64,000 nucleotides of DNA from Belliella kenyensis (lineage in GTDB: Bacteria > Bacteroidota > Bacteroidia > Cytophagales > Cyclobacteriaceae). Positions 9,514-17,401 of the stretch are shown here, piece after piece. Within the stretch, counting starts at the first letter, position 1; the number at the start of each line of letters is the position of its first letter. The position numbers and the translations under genes are program-made. The notes beneath the pieces were generated by a model. It saw only the letters and a list, made by a program, of their open reading frames with translations, did no database searches and was not told where the DNA came from. The stretch lies in the NCBI RefSeq assembly GCF_022549675.1, contig NZ_JAKZGR010000001.1, forward strand, positions 1 to 64,000, given 5' to 3'.

Positions 9514-10581
9514 ATGTCTTTGAAACATCAAATTATTGAAAATTTTGACCCTAACGGAGTAAGTACCCACGAAAGCCTTTTTGGACTGCCTTTCAGCGAA
9601 GATACAGCAGAACTTATTATTATCCCAGTACCTTGGGAAGTGACTGTATCGTATTCTCCTGGCACGGCTGATGGTCCTGAGGCTATTCTAAATGCATCTA
9701 TGCAAGTTGATTTATTTCAAGATGATATTAGAGATGCTTGGAAACTGGGAATATATATGTTGCCTATTCCAATGGAAATCAGAGAATTAAGTGACAAACA
9801 TAGGATTTTGGCAGCCAATTATATCAACTGGCTTGAGCAAGGATCACCAAAAGAAGAGCTGGAAAGGTTTGCTGCGGTTCCTAGTTTGATAAATAAAGCA
9901 TCTATCGAAATGAATGATTGGGTGTATGGACAAGCTAAGAAGTATAGGTCCATAGGTAAAATGGTAGCCTTGTTAGGAGGGGATCATAGCACACCATTGG
10001 GATTGATTAAAAATATAGCAGAAACCAATGAAAATTTTGGTATTTTACAGATAGATGCTCATGCAGATCTCAGAGTAGCTTATGAGAATTTTGAATACTC
10101 TCATGCATCGATTGCTTATAATGCTTTGAAATTGCCTCAGATAAGCAAGTTGGTACAAGTTGGAATCAGAGACTATTGTGAAGCTGAAGCCATCATGGCC
10201 AAGGAGAACAATAGAATTACAACCTTCTATGATAAGGATATCAAAAAAGATGGATATGAAGGTAAAGCCTGGAAAATCATTTGTGATGAAATTGTAGAGC
10301 AGCTACCGCAGGATGTTTATATCACTATCGATATAGATGGATTAGACCCTAAACTTTGTCCAAATACTGGAACTCCAGTAGCTGGAGGGTTTGAATTGGA
10401 GCAAGTATTGTATCTTATCAAAGAAGTAGTGAAATCTGGTAGAAAAATTATCGGATTTGACCTCGTTGAAGTTGCTCCTGGTACTAATGGGGATGAGTGG
10501 GATGGGAATGTAGGGGCACGAGTACTTTATCGTGTAGCTAACCTATATGCAGCATCTCAAGGAAAGTTGAATCTAAAATAG
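9514..10581 (+). CDS. Arginase/agmatinase-family ureohydrolase
   Basis: This 355-residue binuclear manganese hydrolase carries the full metal-ligand set of the arginase/agmatinase/formimidoylglutamase family: His158 in GGDHS, Asp181/His183/Asp185 in DAHADLR, a following SHAS motif, and Asp273/Asp275 in TIDIDGLDP. It most resembles the longer Bacteroidota agmatinase type, with an N-terminal extension before the core (NPVPWE-like IPVPWEVTVSYSPGTADGPE). The likely reaction is agmatine to putrescine plus urea; arginine or formimidoyl-glutamate cannot be excluded. It starts at an ATG and ends at a strong shared terminator. No arginine decarboxylase lies beside it here. Confidence 0.85.
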   Translation: MSLKHQIIENFDPNGVSTHESLFGLPFSEDTAELIIIPVPWEVTVSYSPGTADGPEAILNASMQVDLFQDDIRDAWKLGIYMLPIPMEIRELSDKHRILAANYINWLEQGSPKEELERFAAVPSLINKASIEMNDWVYGQAKKYRSIGKMVALLGGDHSTPLGLIKNIAETNENFGILQIDAHADLRVAYENFEYSHASIAYNALKLPQISKLVQVGIRDYCEAEAIMAKENNRITTFYDKDIKKDGYEGKAWKIICDEIVEQLPQDVYITIDIDGLDPKLCPNTGTPVAGGFELEQVLYLIKEVVKSGRKIIGFDLVEVAPGTNGDEWDGNVGARVLYRVANLYAASQGKLNLK

Positions 10582-10598
10582 TTTTGGATTCTGGCAAT

Positions 10599-10633
10599 AA
10601 AAATGCCTGTATCAACTTGATGCAGGCATTTTT
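10599..10633. terminator. Bidirectional terminator between convergent genes
   Basis: A 16-bp stem with one G-T wobble (10599-10614 with 10618-10633) and a three-base loop is flanked by A- and T-tracts. It serves the ureohydrolase on + and the BlaR1-like gene on -. Confidence 0.88.
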
Positions 10634-10635
10634 AT

Positions 10636-13287
10636 TTAAAAACTCAAATTTCTTTCGGGCTTTGAACTAGAAGGATAAGCTGTTACTTTTATTTCATTTG
10701 GTAAGTTAGATCTTTCATATTTTGTTCCATCATGAATCCTAAAGGATACTGGGAATAATACTTCTTGGTTTTTTAATGGTTTTTGAATTTTCCACTCTGG
10801 CGCATTTGCCAATGCTTTAAGTACCTCTTCATTTATTTCTTTGGATAATCCTTGAACAATTGAAGTCTTGATGATCTTCCCTTTTTCATTTAAAACAAGC
10901 TTTGAGATTACAGTTCCCATTTCATTATTTTCGCGGGCTTTAGTAGGATATTTTAAGTGACTTCTCATGTGAAATTTAAAATCATCCGTTGGTATTGCTT
11001 GAGTTGATGTAATTGACTTGTCTAATTCAAATTTAATTGGAATTCTTATGATACTATCAACACTTTTTCCTTCTTTGAAAGCAGGAATCCAATCAGGTGA
11101 TGAAGTGACTAGTCTTAAGGCTTCTTGATCACATTGAAATCCAATACCCCTTAATACTTGAGGATTTGTAATTTTGCCATTTGAATCTACAGTGGCAGCG
11201 AGGTACACAGTGCCTTCGATTTGGAGTTGTTGGGCTTGAAGGGGATATCTTAAGTTGTTATTGATATAAGTTTGCCAATTCGAAAATCCACCTGCAGGAC
11301 TAGCCATTTTATCAACTTGATCGATTGATGTGATACCATTTTGATTATCAGAATCTTTGCTGCCTTTAAATTTGATAGGAAGCCTCATTTTTACATTGAC
11401 AGGAATACCTCGCTGAGTACCAGGAGTCCAATCCGGTGAATGTGCCAATACCCTCAAGGCTTCACTGTCCAGACTTGGTGACACTCCTCTGATTACTTCG
11501 AATTGGTCTAATTTTCCTTCTCTAGAAACTATAAATGACAAGTAAACAGTACCTTCTTCGCCAGCCTCGATGGCTTCTTGCGGGTATCGTAAATTTGCTC
11601 TTAAAAACTGATTCCACCCATCGTATCCATCATGTGGCACTGGCGGAGCTTCGACCAAATCGAATACTTCTTCTCCATTATAAATAATAAGGGGAGTATC
11701 AGCTAATTTATTCTGAAAAAAGCTGTGTGCATCAGCATTTCTCATCATGCCCTCAGAAAAGTATAAAGAAACTGATGTGTCATGTACCATGGGTACATTT
11801 TTTCCATTTACTTCACCAGGAATCCATTTAGGAGCTTTTGGAGAAGAAATTGCTTGGATTAGTTTTTCATCTACCCCGGAGCCAAAACTCTCCTTTATGA
11901 CAGGATTGCTAATTTTACCGTTTTGATCTACAATGAACTCTATGCGTAAGATAGAACCAAGTCCTAACGCCTTTTCCTTTGCTGGGAGTGCTTCATTAAT
12001 TTTATCCTGAAGGAAATTTTGCCATTCAGTAGCATCAGCTGGCCTAGGAGCTACGTTTGCCTTTGTTGAAAATGGAATATCTCCATATGATTTAGCTATC
12101 TGTGAGTTCTTTCTAAGTTCCTTGATGAGACTTCTTACTTTCATATACTCTTCATCGGATGAGATTTCAGAGAACTCGTATACTAATTCACCAAGTTGGA
12201 CTTTTAATTTATCTCCTTCTCTTGGGCCTATAAGTTCGTAGTGCTTAGGATTGGCTAATCTTTTGACTTTAATAGATACATCTATCGAGTCTTGAGAGTC
12301 TATCAGCTGTTGTCTAATAAGTTCTATTCTTTCGATGCTTCCATGCATCAAAATTGACATTGCTGATTTAGTTTTCATTGATATTAAGCCCATGAGCATT
12401 ATGGTCAATGGGATTATCATCGTGAGTTTAAACCAATTTGGTTTTGAATTTTTCTTAATCATGAGGATTCTTTTAAGGGTTGTTGATCTTATAAAATAAT
12501 TACCAATAGGAAGATCCATTCCCTTAAATGCAATCTTTGCGATTAATTTTGGATAAGTTGATTTATTTTCAGTTTGTTTGAGTACATTTTCATCAGCTAA
12601 GTATTCATGAACATCCACCAAGGCAGATTTCATAAGGTGTATGGCTGGATTGAACCAAAAGAGTATGGTTAGAATTTGATAATAGAGAATATCCCAAGTG
12701 TGTTTTTGTTTGATATGTACTAATTCATGCTTTAGGATTTGATCTTTTTCTTCGAAAGTTAGTTTTTCGGTATCATCCCAAAAAAGCTTATTGAAGTATG
12801 AAAAAATGGGGGTCAGACCGTAAGTGGGGATCAAAAAATACTTCTCTCTGAGTTTGTAGGTTGTTTGATACCATCCTTTTTCTTGGATCAACCTCATTTG
12901 CATCAATTGCCAGAATAAATTTAATGTCAGAAAGACTACCAATGAAAGGTAAGCGATCAACAAATAATCCTTAATTTCTAGCAAAACAGGAAGTTTGGTA
13001 CTTTGTACCGTGACTTCTGGTAAACCAAAAGTACCGACAACTTCTTCGGGCACTTGTTCAACTGATAGTGCCCGAAAAAGCTGAGAGTGCTCTATTGATA
13101 TGTCAGGCTTTTCAAATCCTACTGGTATTTCTACTAGTGGAAATAATAATGCTAATATCGGGGTGATTAATATATAAATTCTTGTGACTACGAATGCTTT
13201 TTCGTTTCTCAAGAATACCCAATAAATTCCATAGAAGAATAATAAGCAGAATATACTTTGCCAAATATAATCAACGAGAGCAGCCAT
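10636..13287 (-). CDS. BlaR1-like M56 membrane metallopeptidase with four TonB-type domains
   Basis: This 883-residue protein begins with N-terminal transmembrane helices and an M56/BlaR1 peptidase domain. The zinc motif HELVH is at 187-191 and HEYLADENV follows at about 225. After a membrane segment near 290-310, the rest is periplasmic in place of the penicillin-sensing domain of classical BlaR1. Four repeats resembling the TonB C-terminal domain occur at about 418-510, 556-640, 667-755 and 765-845, each with a motif like NLRYP, EGTVYLSFIV and PDWTPG. It lies 10 bases downstream of the blaI-like repressor gene in one operon. By analogy it cleaves that repressor on a cell-envelope cue. Ligand and target are inference. 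Confidence 0.85.
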   Translation of the reverse strand: MAALVDYIWQSIFCLLFFYGIYWVFLRNEKAFVVTRIYILITPILALLFPLVEIPVGFEKPDISIEHSQLFRALSVEQVPEEVVGTFGLPEVTVQSTKLPVLLEIKDYLLIAYLSLVVFLTLNLFWQLMQMRLIQEKGWYQTTYKLREKYFLIPTYGLTPIFSYFNKLFWDDTEKLTFEEKDQILKHELVHIKQKHTWDILYYQILTILFWFNPAIHLMKSALVDVHEYLADENVLKQTENKSTYPKLIAKIAFKGMDLPIGNYFIRSTTLKRILMIKKNSKPNWFKLTMIIPLTIMLMGLISMKTKSAMSILMHGSIERIELIRQQLIDSQDSIDVSIKVKRLANPKHYELIGPREGDKLKVQLGELVYEFSEISSDEEYMKVRSLIKELRKNSQIAKSYGDIPFSTKANVAPRPADATEWQNFLQDKINEALPAKEKALGLGSILRIEFIVDQNGKISNPVIKESFGSGVDEKLIQAISSPKAPKWIPGEVNGKNVPMVHDTSVSLYFSEGMMRNADAHSFFQNKLADTPLIIYNGEEVFDLVEAPPVPHDGYDGWNQFLRANLRYPQEAIEAGEEGTVYLSFIVSREGKLDQFEVIRGVSPSLDSEALRVLAHSPDWTPGTQRGIPVNVKMRLPIKFKGSKDSDNQNGITSIDQVDKMASPAGGFSNWQTYINNNLRYPLQAQQLQIEGTVYLAATVDSNGKITNPQVLRGIGFQCDQEALRLVTSSPDWIPAFKEGKSVDSIIRIPIKFELDKSITSTQAIPTDDFKFHMRSHLKYPTKARENNEMGTVISKLVLNEKGKIIKTSIVQGLSKEINEEVLKALANAPEWKIQKPLKNQEVLFPVSFRIHDGTKYERSNLPNEIKVTAYPSSSKPERNLSF

Positions 13288-13297
13288 ATGAGATCAT

Positions 13298-13660
13298 TTA
13301 TTTTACCTCATCTTTTACTTCACTCATGATTTTTTCGATCTCTTTTACATCAAGGTTCTCATCTTTTGCAAAGAATGATGCCAATTTTGTAAAAGAACCA
13401 TTAAAGTAACCAGAAAGCAAATTCTTGATTGAATGGCTTCTATACTCATCTTTAGTTACTATAGGATAGTACTCATGCGATTTGCCATAAGCCTTATGCT
13501 TCACAAATCCTTTTCTTTCTAGAATTCTGATGATGGTTGAGACGGTGTTGTAAGCAGGTTTTGGCTCTTCCATCTTTTCAAGAAGGTCTTTTACAAAACC
13601 TTTCTCTACTTGCCAAAGGATTTGCATCACTTGTTCTTCAGCTCTTGTTAAATTTCTCAT
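13298..13660 (-). CDS. blaI: BlaI/MecI-family winged-helix repressor
   Basis: The ATG at 13660 gives 120 residues starting MRNLTRAEEQVMQILW, as in BlaI/MecI; a TTG ten codons upstream is not needed. The N-terminal winged helix includes AYNTVSTIIRILERKGFV, the recognition region, and the C-terminal helix would dimerise. BlaI-type repressors are inactivated by proteolysis triggered by the partner BlaR1, encoded 10 bases downstream. Its operator is not identified here. No beta-lactamase is adjacent, so the regulon need not concern antibiotics. Confidence 0.9.
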   Translation of the reverse strand: MRNLTRAEEQVMQILWQVEKGFVKDLLEKMEEPKPAYNTVSTIIRILERKGFVKHKAYGKSHEYYPIVTKDEYRSHSIKNLLSGYFNGSFTKLASFFAKDENLDVKEIEKIMSEVKDEVK

Positions 13661-13810
13661 AATAGTGTTAAGTTTTAAATGATCCCTCAAATTATTCAGT
13701 TAGTTTTTTAAATCCAAATTTCAGGAACGAATCTTTTCTATTGGTGTCTATAAAGTTAGTGAGTAATTATTAGTTATCAAAATAAAGAATTAGGTATTTT
13801 ACTAAAAAAA

Positions 13811-13832
13811 AACTCCTCAAGGAAGAGGAGTT
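13811..13832 (-). terminator. Intrinsic terminator downstream of the desaturase gene
   Basis: An 8-bp stem (AACTCCTC / GAGGAGTT) with a six-base loop is followed on the minus strand by a run of nine T. It lies 30 bases past the desaturase stop. Confidence 0.8.
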
Positions 13833-13861
13833 AAATTTTGTCACTATTTTATGTAATTATA

Positions 13862-14611
13862 CTATGCTGTTCTGAGCTTTATTATACCAGTAGCATGAAG
13901 AAGTTTTACAACTGGATAAGTAGGGTCAAACTCATACCACTTTACAGCAAAATTTGGTCTGTTAGGAAGTTTGTGGTGATTATTTTGAAATAATTCTCCC
14001 AGCATCAAGACATCTAGAAGCAAACTATTTTTTGATTTGTCATTATTATCAAAATTTGCATAACCATATTTATGTCCGCTCCAATTCACGATGGCCCCGT
14101 GCACTGGACCCATCAAAAAGTGAATCGGAAGTAGAAAGTACATCCACCAATGTGTACCTGGCAATTCGAATACTGAAATACAAAGGATGTATATGAGTGC
14201 ATAAAATATACCCCAGCTAACTCTTGCCATCATAGAATCAGCTATTTTATCAAATTTATTCCAATCTGGAACATCTTTCGAAAATCTTTCCTCAGGTTTC
14301 AGTCTAAAACTGAAATAATCATTATAAATGTTTTTCGTCTTCCACATCATTGTAAATAAGTTTTCTGTGTGGTGTGGACTATGAGGGTCTTTAGGTGTAT
14401 CACTATACGCATGGTGCATTCTGTGAAGTATTGCATAGGCTCTCGGTGATAAGTAGCTACTGCCCTGTGTGACCCAAGTAAAGATATAGAAAAATCTTTC
14501 CCAGAACTTTGACATGTAAAACATTTGATGGGCTGCGTATCTATGCAGAAAGAAGCTTTGGCAAAACAAAGAGAAGTACCAATGCAAAAGGAAGAAAACG
14601 ATTAATATCAC
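13862..14611 (-). CDS. Membrane fatty acid desaturase (acyl-CoA delta-9 type)
   Basis: This 249-residue membrane di-iron enzyme introduces a double bond into fatty acyl chains. The three histidine boxes are present: HRYAAH at 23-28, HRMHH at 63-67 and NNHH ending at 213. Hydrophobic segments cover the N-terminus and about 130-165. The start is a GTG at 14611; an in-frame TAA lies four codons upstream and no ATG is available. It is short compared with 300+ residue desaturases but keeps all metal ligands. Its promoter (TATCTTTG on the minus strand) is overlapped by a repeated TGAGGTAC motif, suggesting control by a repressor. Confidence 0.9.
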   Translation of the reverse strand: MILIVFFLLHWYFSLFCQSFFLHRYAAHQMFYMSKFWERFFYIFTWVTQGSSYLSPRAYAILHRMHHAYSDTPKDPHSPHHTENLFTMMWKTKNIYNDYFSFRLKPEERFSKDVPDWNKFDKIADSMMARVSWGIFYALIYILCISVFELPGTHWWMYFLLPIHFLMGPVHGAIVNWSGHKYGYANFDNNDKSKNSLLLDVLMLGELFQNNHHKLPNRPNFAVKWYEFDPTYPVVKLLHATGIIKLRTA

Positions 14612-14630
14612 TATTGAATTTTATTGATGT

Positions 14631-14731
14631 TGAGGTACAAAGATAAAACCTATATCCTGAAAAAGTGATCAGATAAGATAAAAATTTGAAGTTTTAAGAA
14701 ACGTACCTCATTTTTTACTATTTTGAGGTGC
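14631..14731. promoter_or_regulatory. Desaturase promoter with three TGAGGTRC boxes
   Basis: On the minus strand TATCTTTG (14638-14645) matches the Bacteroidota -7 element TAnnTTTG, 27 bases upstream of the GTG start. The octamer TGAGGTAC (14631-14638) touches it at the expected start of transcription. The same octamer occurs inverted as GTACCTCA at 14703-14710, and a third variant TGAGGTGC is at 14724-14731. The last two form an inverted repeat with a 13-base spacer. I infer operators for one regulator controlling both divergent genes. Confidence 0.45.
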
Positions 14732-14774
14732 AGTTTTTGATAAATAAAAAACATCATTCCAAACGAAATACATT

Positions 14775-15149
14775 ATGAGCAAAGCAAAAGAAGCATGGGG
14801 CATTATTTTCCAGTTGATATTAGGTGGACTAGCGGTATTGATCACCAGTTATATTTTACCAGGTGTCGCTGTGGAAGATTTCTTGACGGGAGTAGTAGTA
14901 GCTGCACTGATAGCTTTATTGAATATTACAATCAAGCCAATTTTAATATTTTTAACCATTCCGATCACCATAGTAACTTTAGGACTGTTTTTAATAGTCA
15001 TCAATGCATTACTTATTTTGCTCTGTGCAGAAATTGTACCTGGGTTTGCAGTCAATGGATTTTGGTGGGCAGTATTATTTGGGTTGATTTTAGGATTGAT
15101 CAATTCGCTTCTTGGTGTTTCGCTAGGTGGTTCACCAAATGTAAAGTAG
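14775..15149 (+). CDS. YvlD/phage-holin-4-like small membrane protein
   Basis: This 124-residue protein is almost entirely four transmembrane helices (about 8-28, 33-55, 57-85 and 92-115). The sequence with NITIKPILIFLTIPITIVTLG and FWWAVLFGLILGLINSLLG is characteristic of the DUF360/YvlD family (Phage_holin_4_2), which despite its name is common in chromosomes and linked to envelope stress. It is divergent from the desaturase and shares the TGAGGTRC-box intergenic region, so the two may be co-regulated. No phage genes are nearby. Confidence 0.82.
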   Translation: MSKAKEAWGIIFQLILGGLAVLITSYILPGVAVEDFLTGVVVAALIALLNITIKPILIFLTIPITIVTLGLFLIVINALLILLCAEIVPGFAVNGFWWAVLFGLILGLINSLLGVSLGGSPNVK

Positions 15150-15233
15150 CTCCTAATTGATGTTTTAATTTATATTCTATAGTGAGATAAAAAAAATGAC
15201 TAACATCAAGTTGTTCATGTGACTACTTGCCAT

Positions 15234-15665
15234 CTAAGAAATAGCAGGAATGCTTTTATCATGAACCCTGTGGTATTTGATCAGTTTTCCTTCTTTATTT
15301 AGGACTCCATGTGTTACATTCGACTTATTGACATGAATCAGAAGGACATAAACCTCAGGATCAATTTTTTCTTCATCGATATAGTTGACCTCAAAAATCT
15401 CACTTTTGAACTCAATAGGTGGAATGCAACATTCAAGAGCTGCTTTTTCAATCATGTATAATTCTTCTGCTGGATCTATTCCCAAGATCTTTTTTTGATC
15501 ATTGATACCAATAGCGATTGTACCACCTGAAGTATTTGCAAATGCTGTTAGCGTCTTAGCAATTTTTAAACTATCATTAATGGTGAGTTTGAAATCTAAA
15601 GTAATTCCCTCTGATTGATTCAAAATATCCTTAATGTTGTCAAAATTTTTATTTGGTACAAACAT
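15234..15665 (-). CDS. Stand-alone AlbA_2 (Schlafen-type) domain protein
   Basis: This 143-residue protein matches the Schlafen AlbA_2 domain: an acidic motif followed by LDFKLTINDS, then AFANTSGGTIAIGIND, the conserved glycine-rich turn. AlbA_2 domains occur in putative transcription regulators and defence proteins; some are nucleases or nucleotide-binding. Here the domain stands alone without helix-turn-helix or ATPase partner. It is convergent with the YvlD-like gene and divergent from the acidic protein gene. The function is unknown. Confidence 0.75.
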   Translation of the reverse strand: MFVPNKNFDNIKDILNQSEGITLDFKLTINDSLKIAKTLTAFANTSGGTIAIGINDQKKILGIDPAEELYMIEKAALECCIPPIEFKSEIFEVNYIDEEKIDPEVYVLLIHVNKSNVTHGVLNKEGKLIKYHRVHDKSIPAIS

Positions 15666-15716
15666 TTTTTTTTAGATAAAGTGTTGTATATTAATTCATT
15701 GAAAATAGTAAGCAGT

Positions 15717-15741
15717 TATGAAAGAAAATTATGCTTTCATA
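15717..15741. repeat. Inverted repeat in divergent promoter region
   Basis: TATGAAAG (15717-15724) and CTTTCATA (15734-15741) form a perfect 8-bp inverted repeat with a 9-base spacer between the AlbA_2 gene and the acidic protein gene. It could be an operator; nothing proves this. Confidence 0.35.
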
Positions 15742-15791
15742 TTAACGAGTTCCGTATTAAGTTGTCCACGTAAACCTAAAAATTTTTAAGC

Positions 15792-16364
15792 ATGAAAAAC
15801 CAAAATGAAGGATTTGAACCAGAGATCATAGAAGCACTAAAGAGTGAGTTAAAAGCTTCTGGTAAATCGTTTAAAATAATAGAAGGAGAAGAGGAGAATT
15901 CTGATGAATTTGTCAATTTTCTTTTTATTGGAATGTATGAAGGCAAGGAGGTCATTTATGATGCCGCGCTTTATACATTGAGGCTTCACCATTCATCAGA
16001 AGTTTATGAATTGGCGGAGCATGAAGCAGCGAAGAAATTTCCAAATTTCAAAGGTATCCGATATGAGGAGGATGAAAATGGTAATTTAAAACCTTTGAGT
16101 AGTGAAGATGAGGAGATTGGTTGGTTTATTACAGAAATTATCATGGATATAGAAGAAGAGGAAATTGTAAAAGTACAGGAGTTCATTGATATTGACACCC
16201 ATCACGATTACGGTATTGGTCTAGATGCAGCTATTCATGTAGAATTTATCGACGAAAAAGTAATTGATAGATTTGTAAAGCAATTCAATGATGATACAAT
16301 CAAGCTAGACGAAACGTTTTATGCATTTCAGTCAGAAGAGGAAGAAGAAGACGTAGAAGATTAA
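15792..16364 (+). CDS. Conserved hypothetical acidic protein
   Basis: I do not recognise this 190-residue protein. It is strongly acidic, with no signal peptide or membrane segment, so it should be cytoplasmic. It ends in a Glu/Asp tail (SEEEEEDVED) and holds a second acidic cluster around 125-132. The middle region with HHSSEVYELAEHEAAKKFPNF is helical. It precedes the histone-deacetylase-like gene by 42 bases on the same strand and may share its transcript, although a GC-rich imperfect hairpin lies between them. No catalytic motif is evident. Confidence 0.65.
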   Translation: MKNQNEGFEPEIIEALKSELKASGKSFKIIEGEEENSDEFVNFLFIGMYEGKEVIYDAALYTLRLHHSSEVYELAEHEAAKKFPNFKGIRYEEDENGNLKPLSSEDEEIGWFITEIIMDIEEEEIVKVQEFIDIDTHHDYGIGLDAAIHVEFIDEKVIDRFVKQFNDDTIKLDETFYAFQSEEEEEDVED

Positions 16365-16406
16365 TTTAATGCGCTTATTTTTTTCGAAATTAGGCGCGTT
16401 GTAAAA

Positions 16407-17309
16407 ATGTTAAAAATAGCTTATTCACCCCTATATGCTCACCCACTCCCTAAAGGTCACCGATTTCCAATGGAGAAATATGAGCTTTTGCCAGAACAAT
16501 TAGTGTATGAAGGAACTGTCAAAGAGGATAGTTTTTTTGTTCCAGATGATTTTGGTGAAAAATGGATTACTTATTCTCATGATTTAGCCTATTTTGATAG
16601 ATTAAAGAAACTTTCCCTTACAAAATCAGAGATTAGAAAGACGGGTTTTCCGCTGTCTGATGACCTGATCAAAAGAGAAATTCAAATCATGAATGGATCT
16701 ATACAGGCATGTTTGTTTGCTTTGGAATTTGGAATAGGCATGAACATAGCCGGAGGTACACATCATGCTTTCTCCGATAGAGGAGAAGGATTTTGTCTAC
16801 TTAATGATATCGCTATATCTGCAAATTATCTGATTGCTAATCAACTGGCAAAACGCATATTGATCATAGATTTGGATGTACATCAGGGAAATGGAACGGC
16901 CCAGATGCTGACCCATGAGCCAAATGCATTTACCTTGAGCATACATGGTCAGTCCAATTATCCATTGCATAAAGAGAAATCTGATTTGGATGTAGGCTTA
17001 CCTGATGGTACCACAGACGAAGTTTATTTATCAATTTTGGAATATCACCTTTTCCCACTTATTGATAACTTTCAGCCAGATTTTATTATTTATCAAAGTG
17101 GGGTTGACGTTTTGAAAAGTGATAAATTGGGAAGGCTGGGAATGAGTATTGCTGGCTGTAAGTCTAGAGATCAGATGGTTTTACAGTCTGCAAAGAAAAA
17201 TCAGATACCCATTATGTGCTGTATGGGCGGCGGATACTCACCTCGAATCGCAGATATCATAGAGGCGCATTCAAATACTTATAGACTTGCACAAGATATA
17301 TTCTTTTAA
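16407..17309 (+). CDS. Histone deacetylase-family zinc hydrolase, class IV-like
   Basis: This 300-residue protein has the full HDAC catalytic set: the His-His pair His119/His120 in GGTHHAFSDRGEGFC, zinc ligands Asp157/His159 in DLDVHQGNG and Asp234 in SGVDVL, and the GGGYS loop with the catalytic Tyr. The pattern SDKLGRLGMSIAG and the short length resemble class IV (HDAC11-like) enzymes more than AcuC. Such enzymes remove acetyl or longer acyl groups from lysine, and related bacterial ones act on acetylpolyamines. Substrate is unknown. It is cytoplasmic and follows the acidic protein gene. Confidence 0.9.
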   Translation: MLKIAYSPLYAHPLPKGHRFPMEKYELLPEQLVYEGTVKEDSFFVPDDFGEKWITYSHDLAYFDRLKKLSLTKSEIRKTGFPLSDDLIKREIQIMNGSIQACLFALEFGIGMNIAGGTHHAFSDRGEGFCLLNDIAISANYLIANQLAKRILIIDLDVHQGNGTAQMLTHEPNAFTLSIHGQSNYPLHKEKSDLDVGLPDGTTDEVYLSILEYHLFPLIDNFQPDFIIYQSGVDVLKSDKLGRLGMSIAGCKSRDQMVLQSAKKNQIPIMCCMGGGYSPRIADIIEAHSNTYRLAQDIFF

Positions 17310-17340
17310 CCCAAATTAACAAAGTCAGAATCTATATTGA

Positions 17341-17370
17341 TTTGTAGATTAGATTCTTTGTTTATATTTG
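17341..17370 (+). promoter_or_regulatory. Bacteroidota-type promoter for the OmpH-like gene
   Basis: TTTG at 17341-17344, an 18-base spacer, then TATATTTG at 17363-17370 is an almost perfect match to TTTG-N19-TAnnTTTG. It leaves a leader of about 25 bases before the GTG start at 17402. Confidence 0.65.
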
Positions 17371-17401
17371 CGCCAATCAATAAACAATATTTAGAACCAT
17401 C

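Noticed and set aside
10636-13660. Beta-lactam resistance locus
   Set aside because: BlaI and BlaR1 homologues are present, but there is no beta-lactamase or penicillin-sensing domain.
14775-15149. Prophage holin
   Set aside because: The Phage_holin_4_2 name applies, but no phage genes are near and chromosomal YvlD-like proteins are common.
14795-15160. 121-codon frame on + overlapping the YvlD-like gene
   Set aside because: It is a shadow of the YvlD-like gene, whose four membrane helices and ATG start are convincing.
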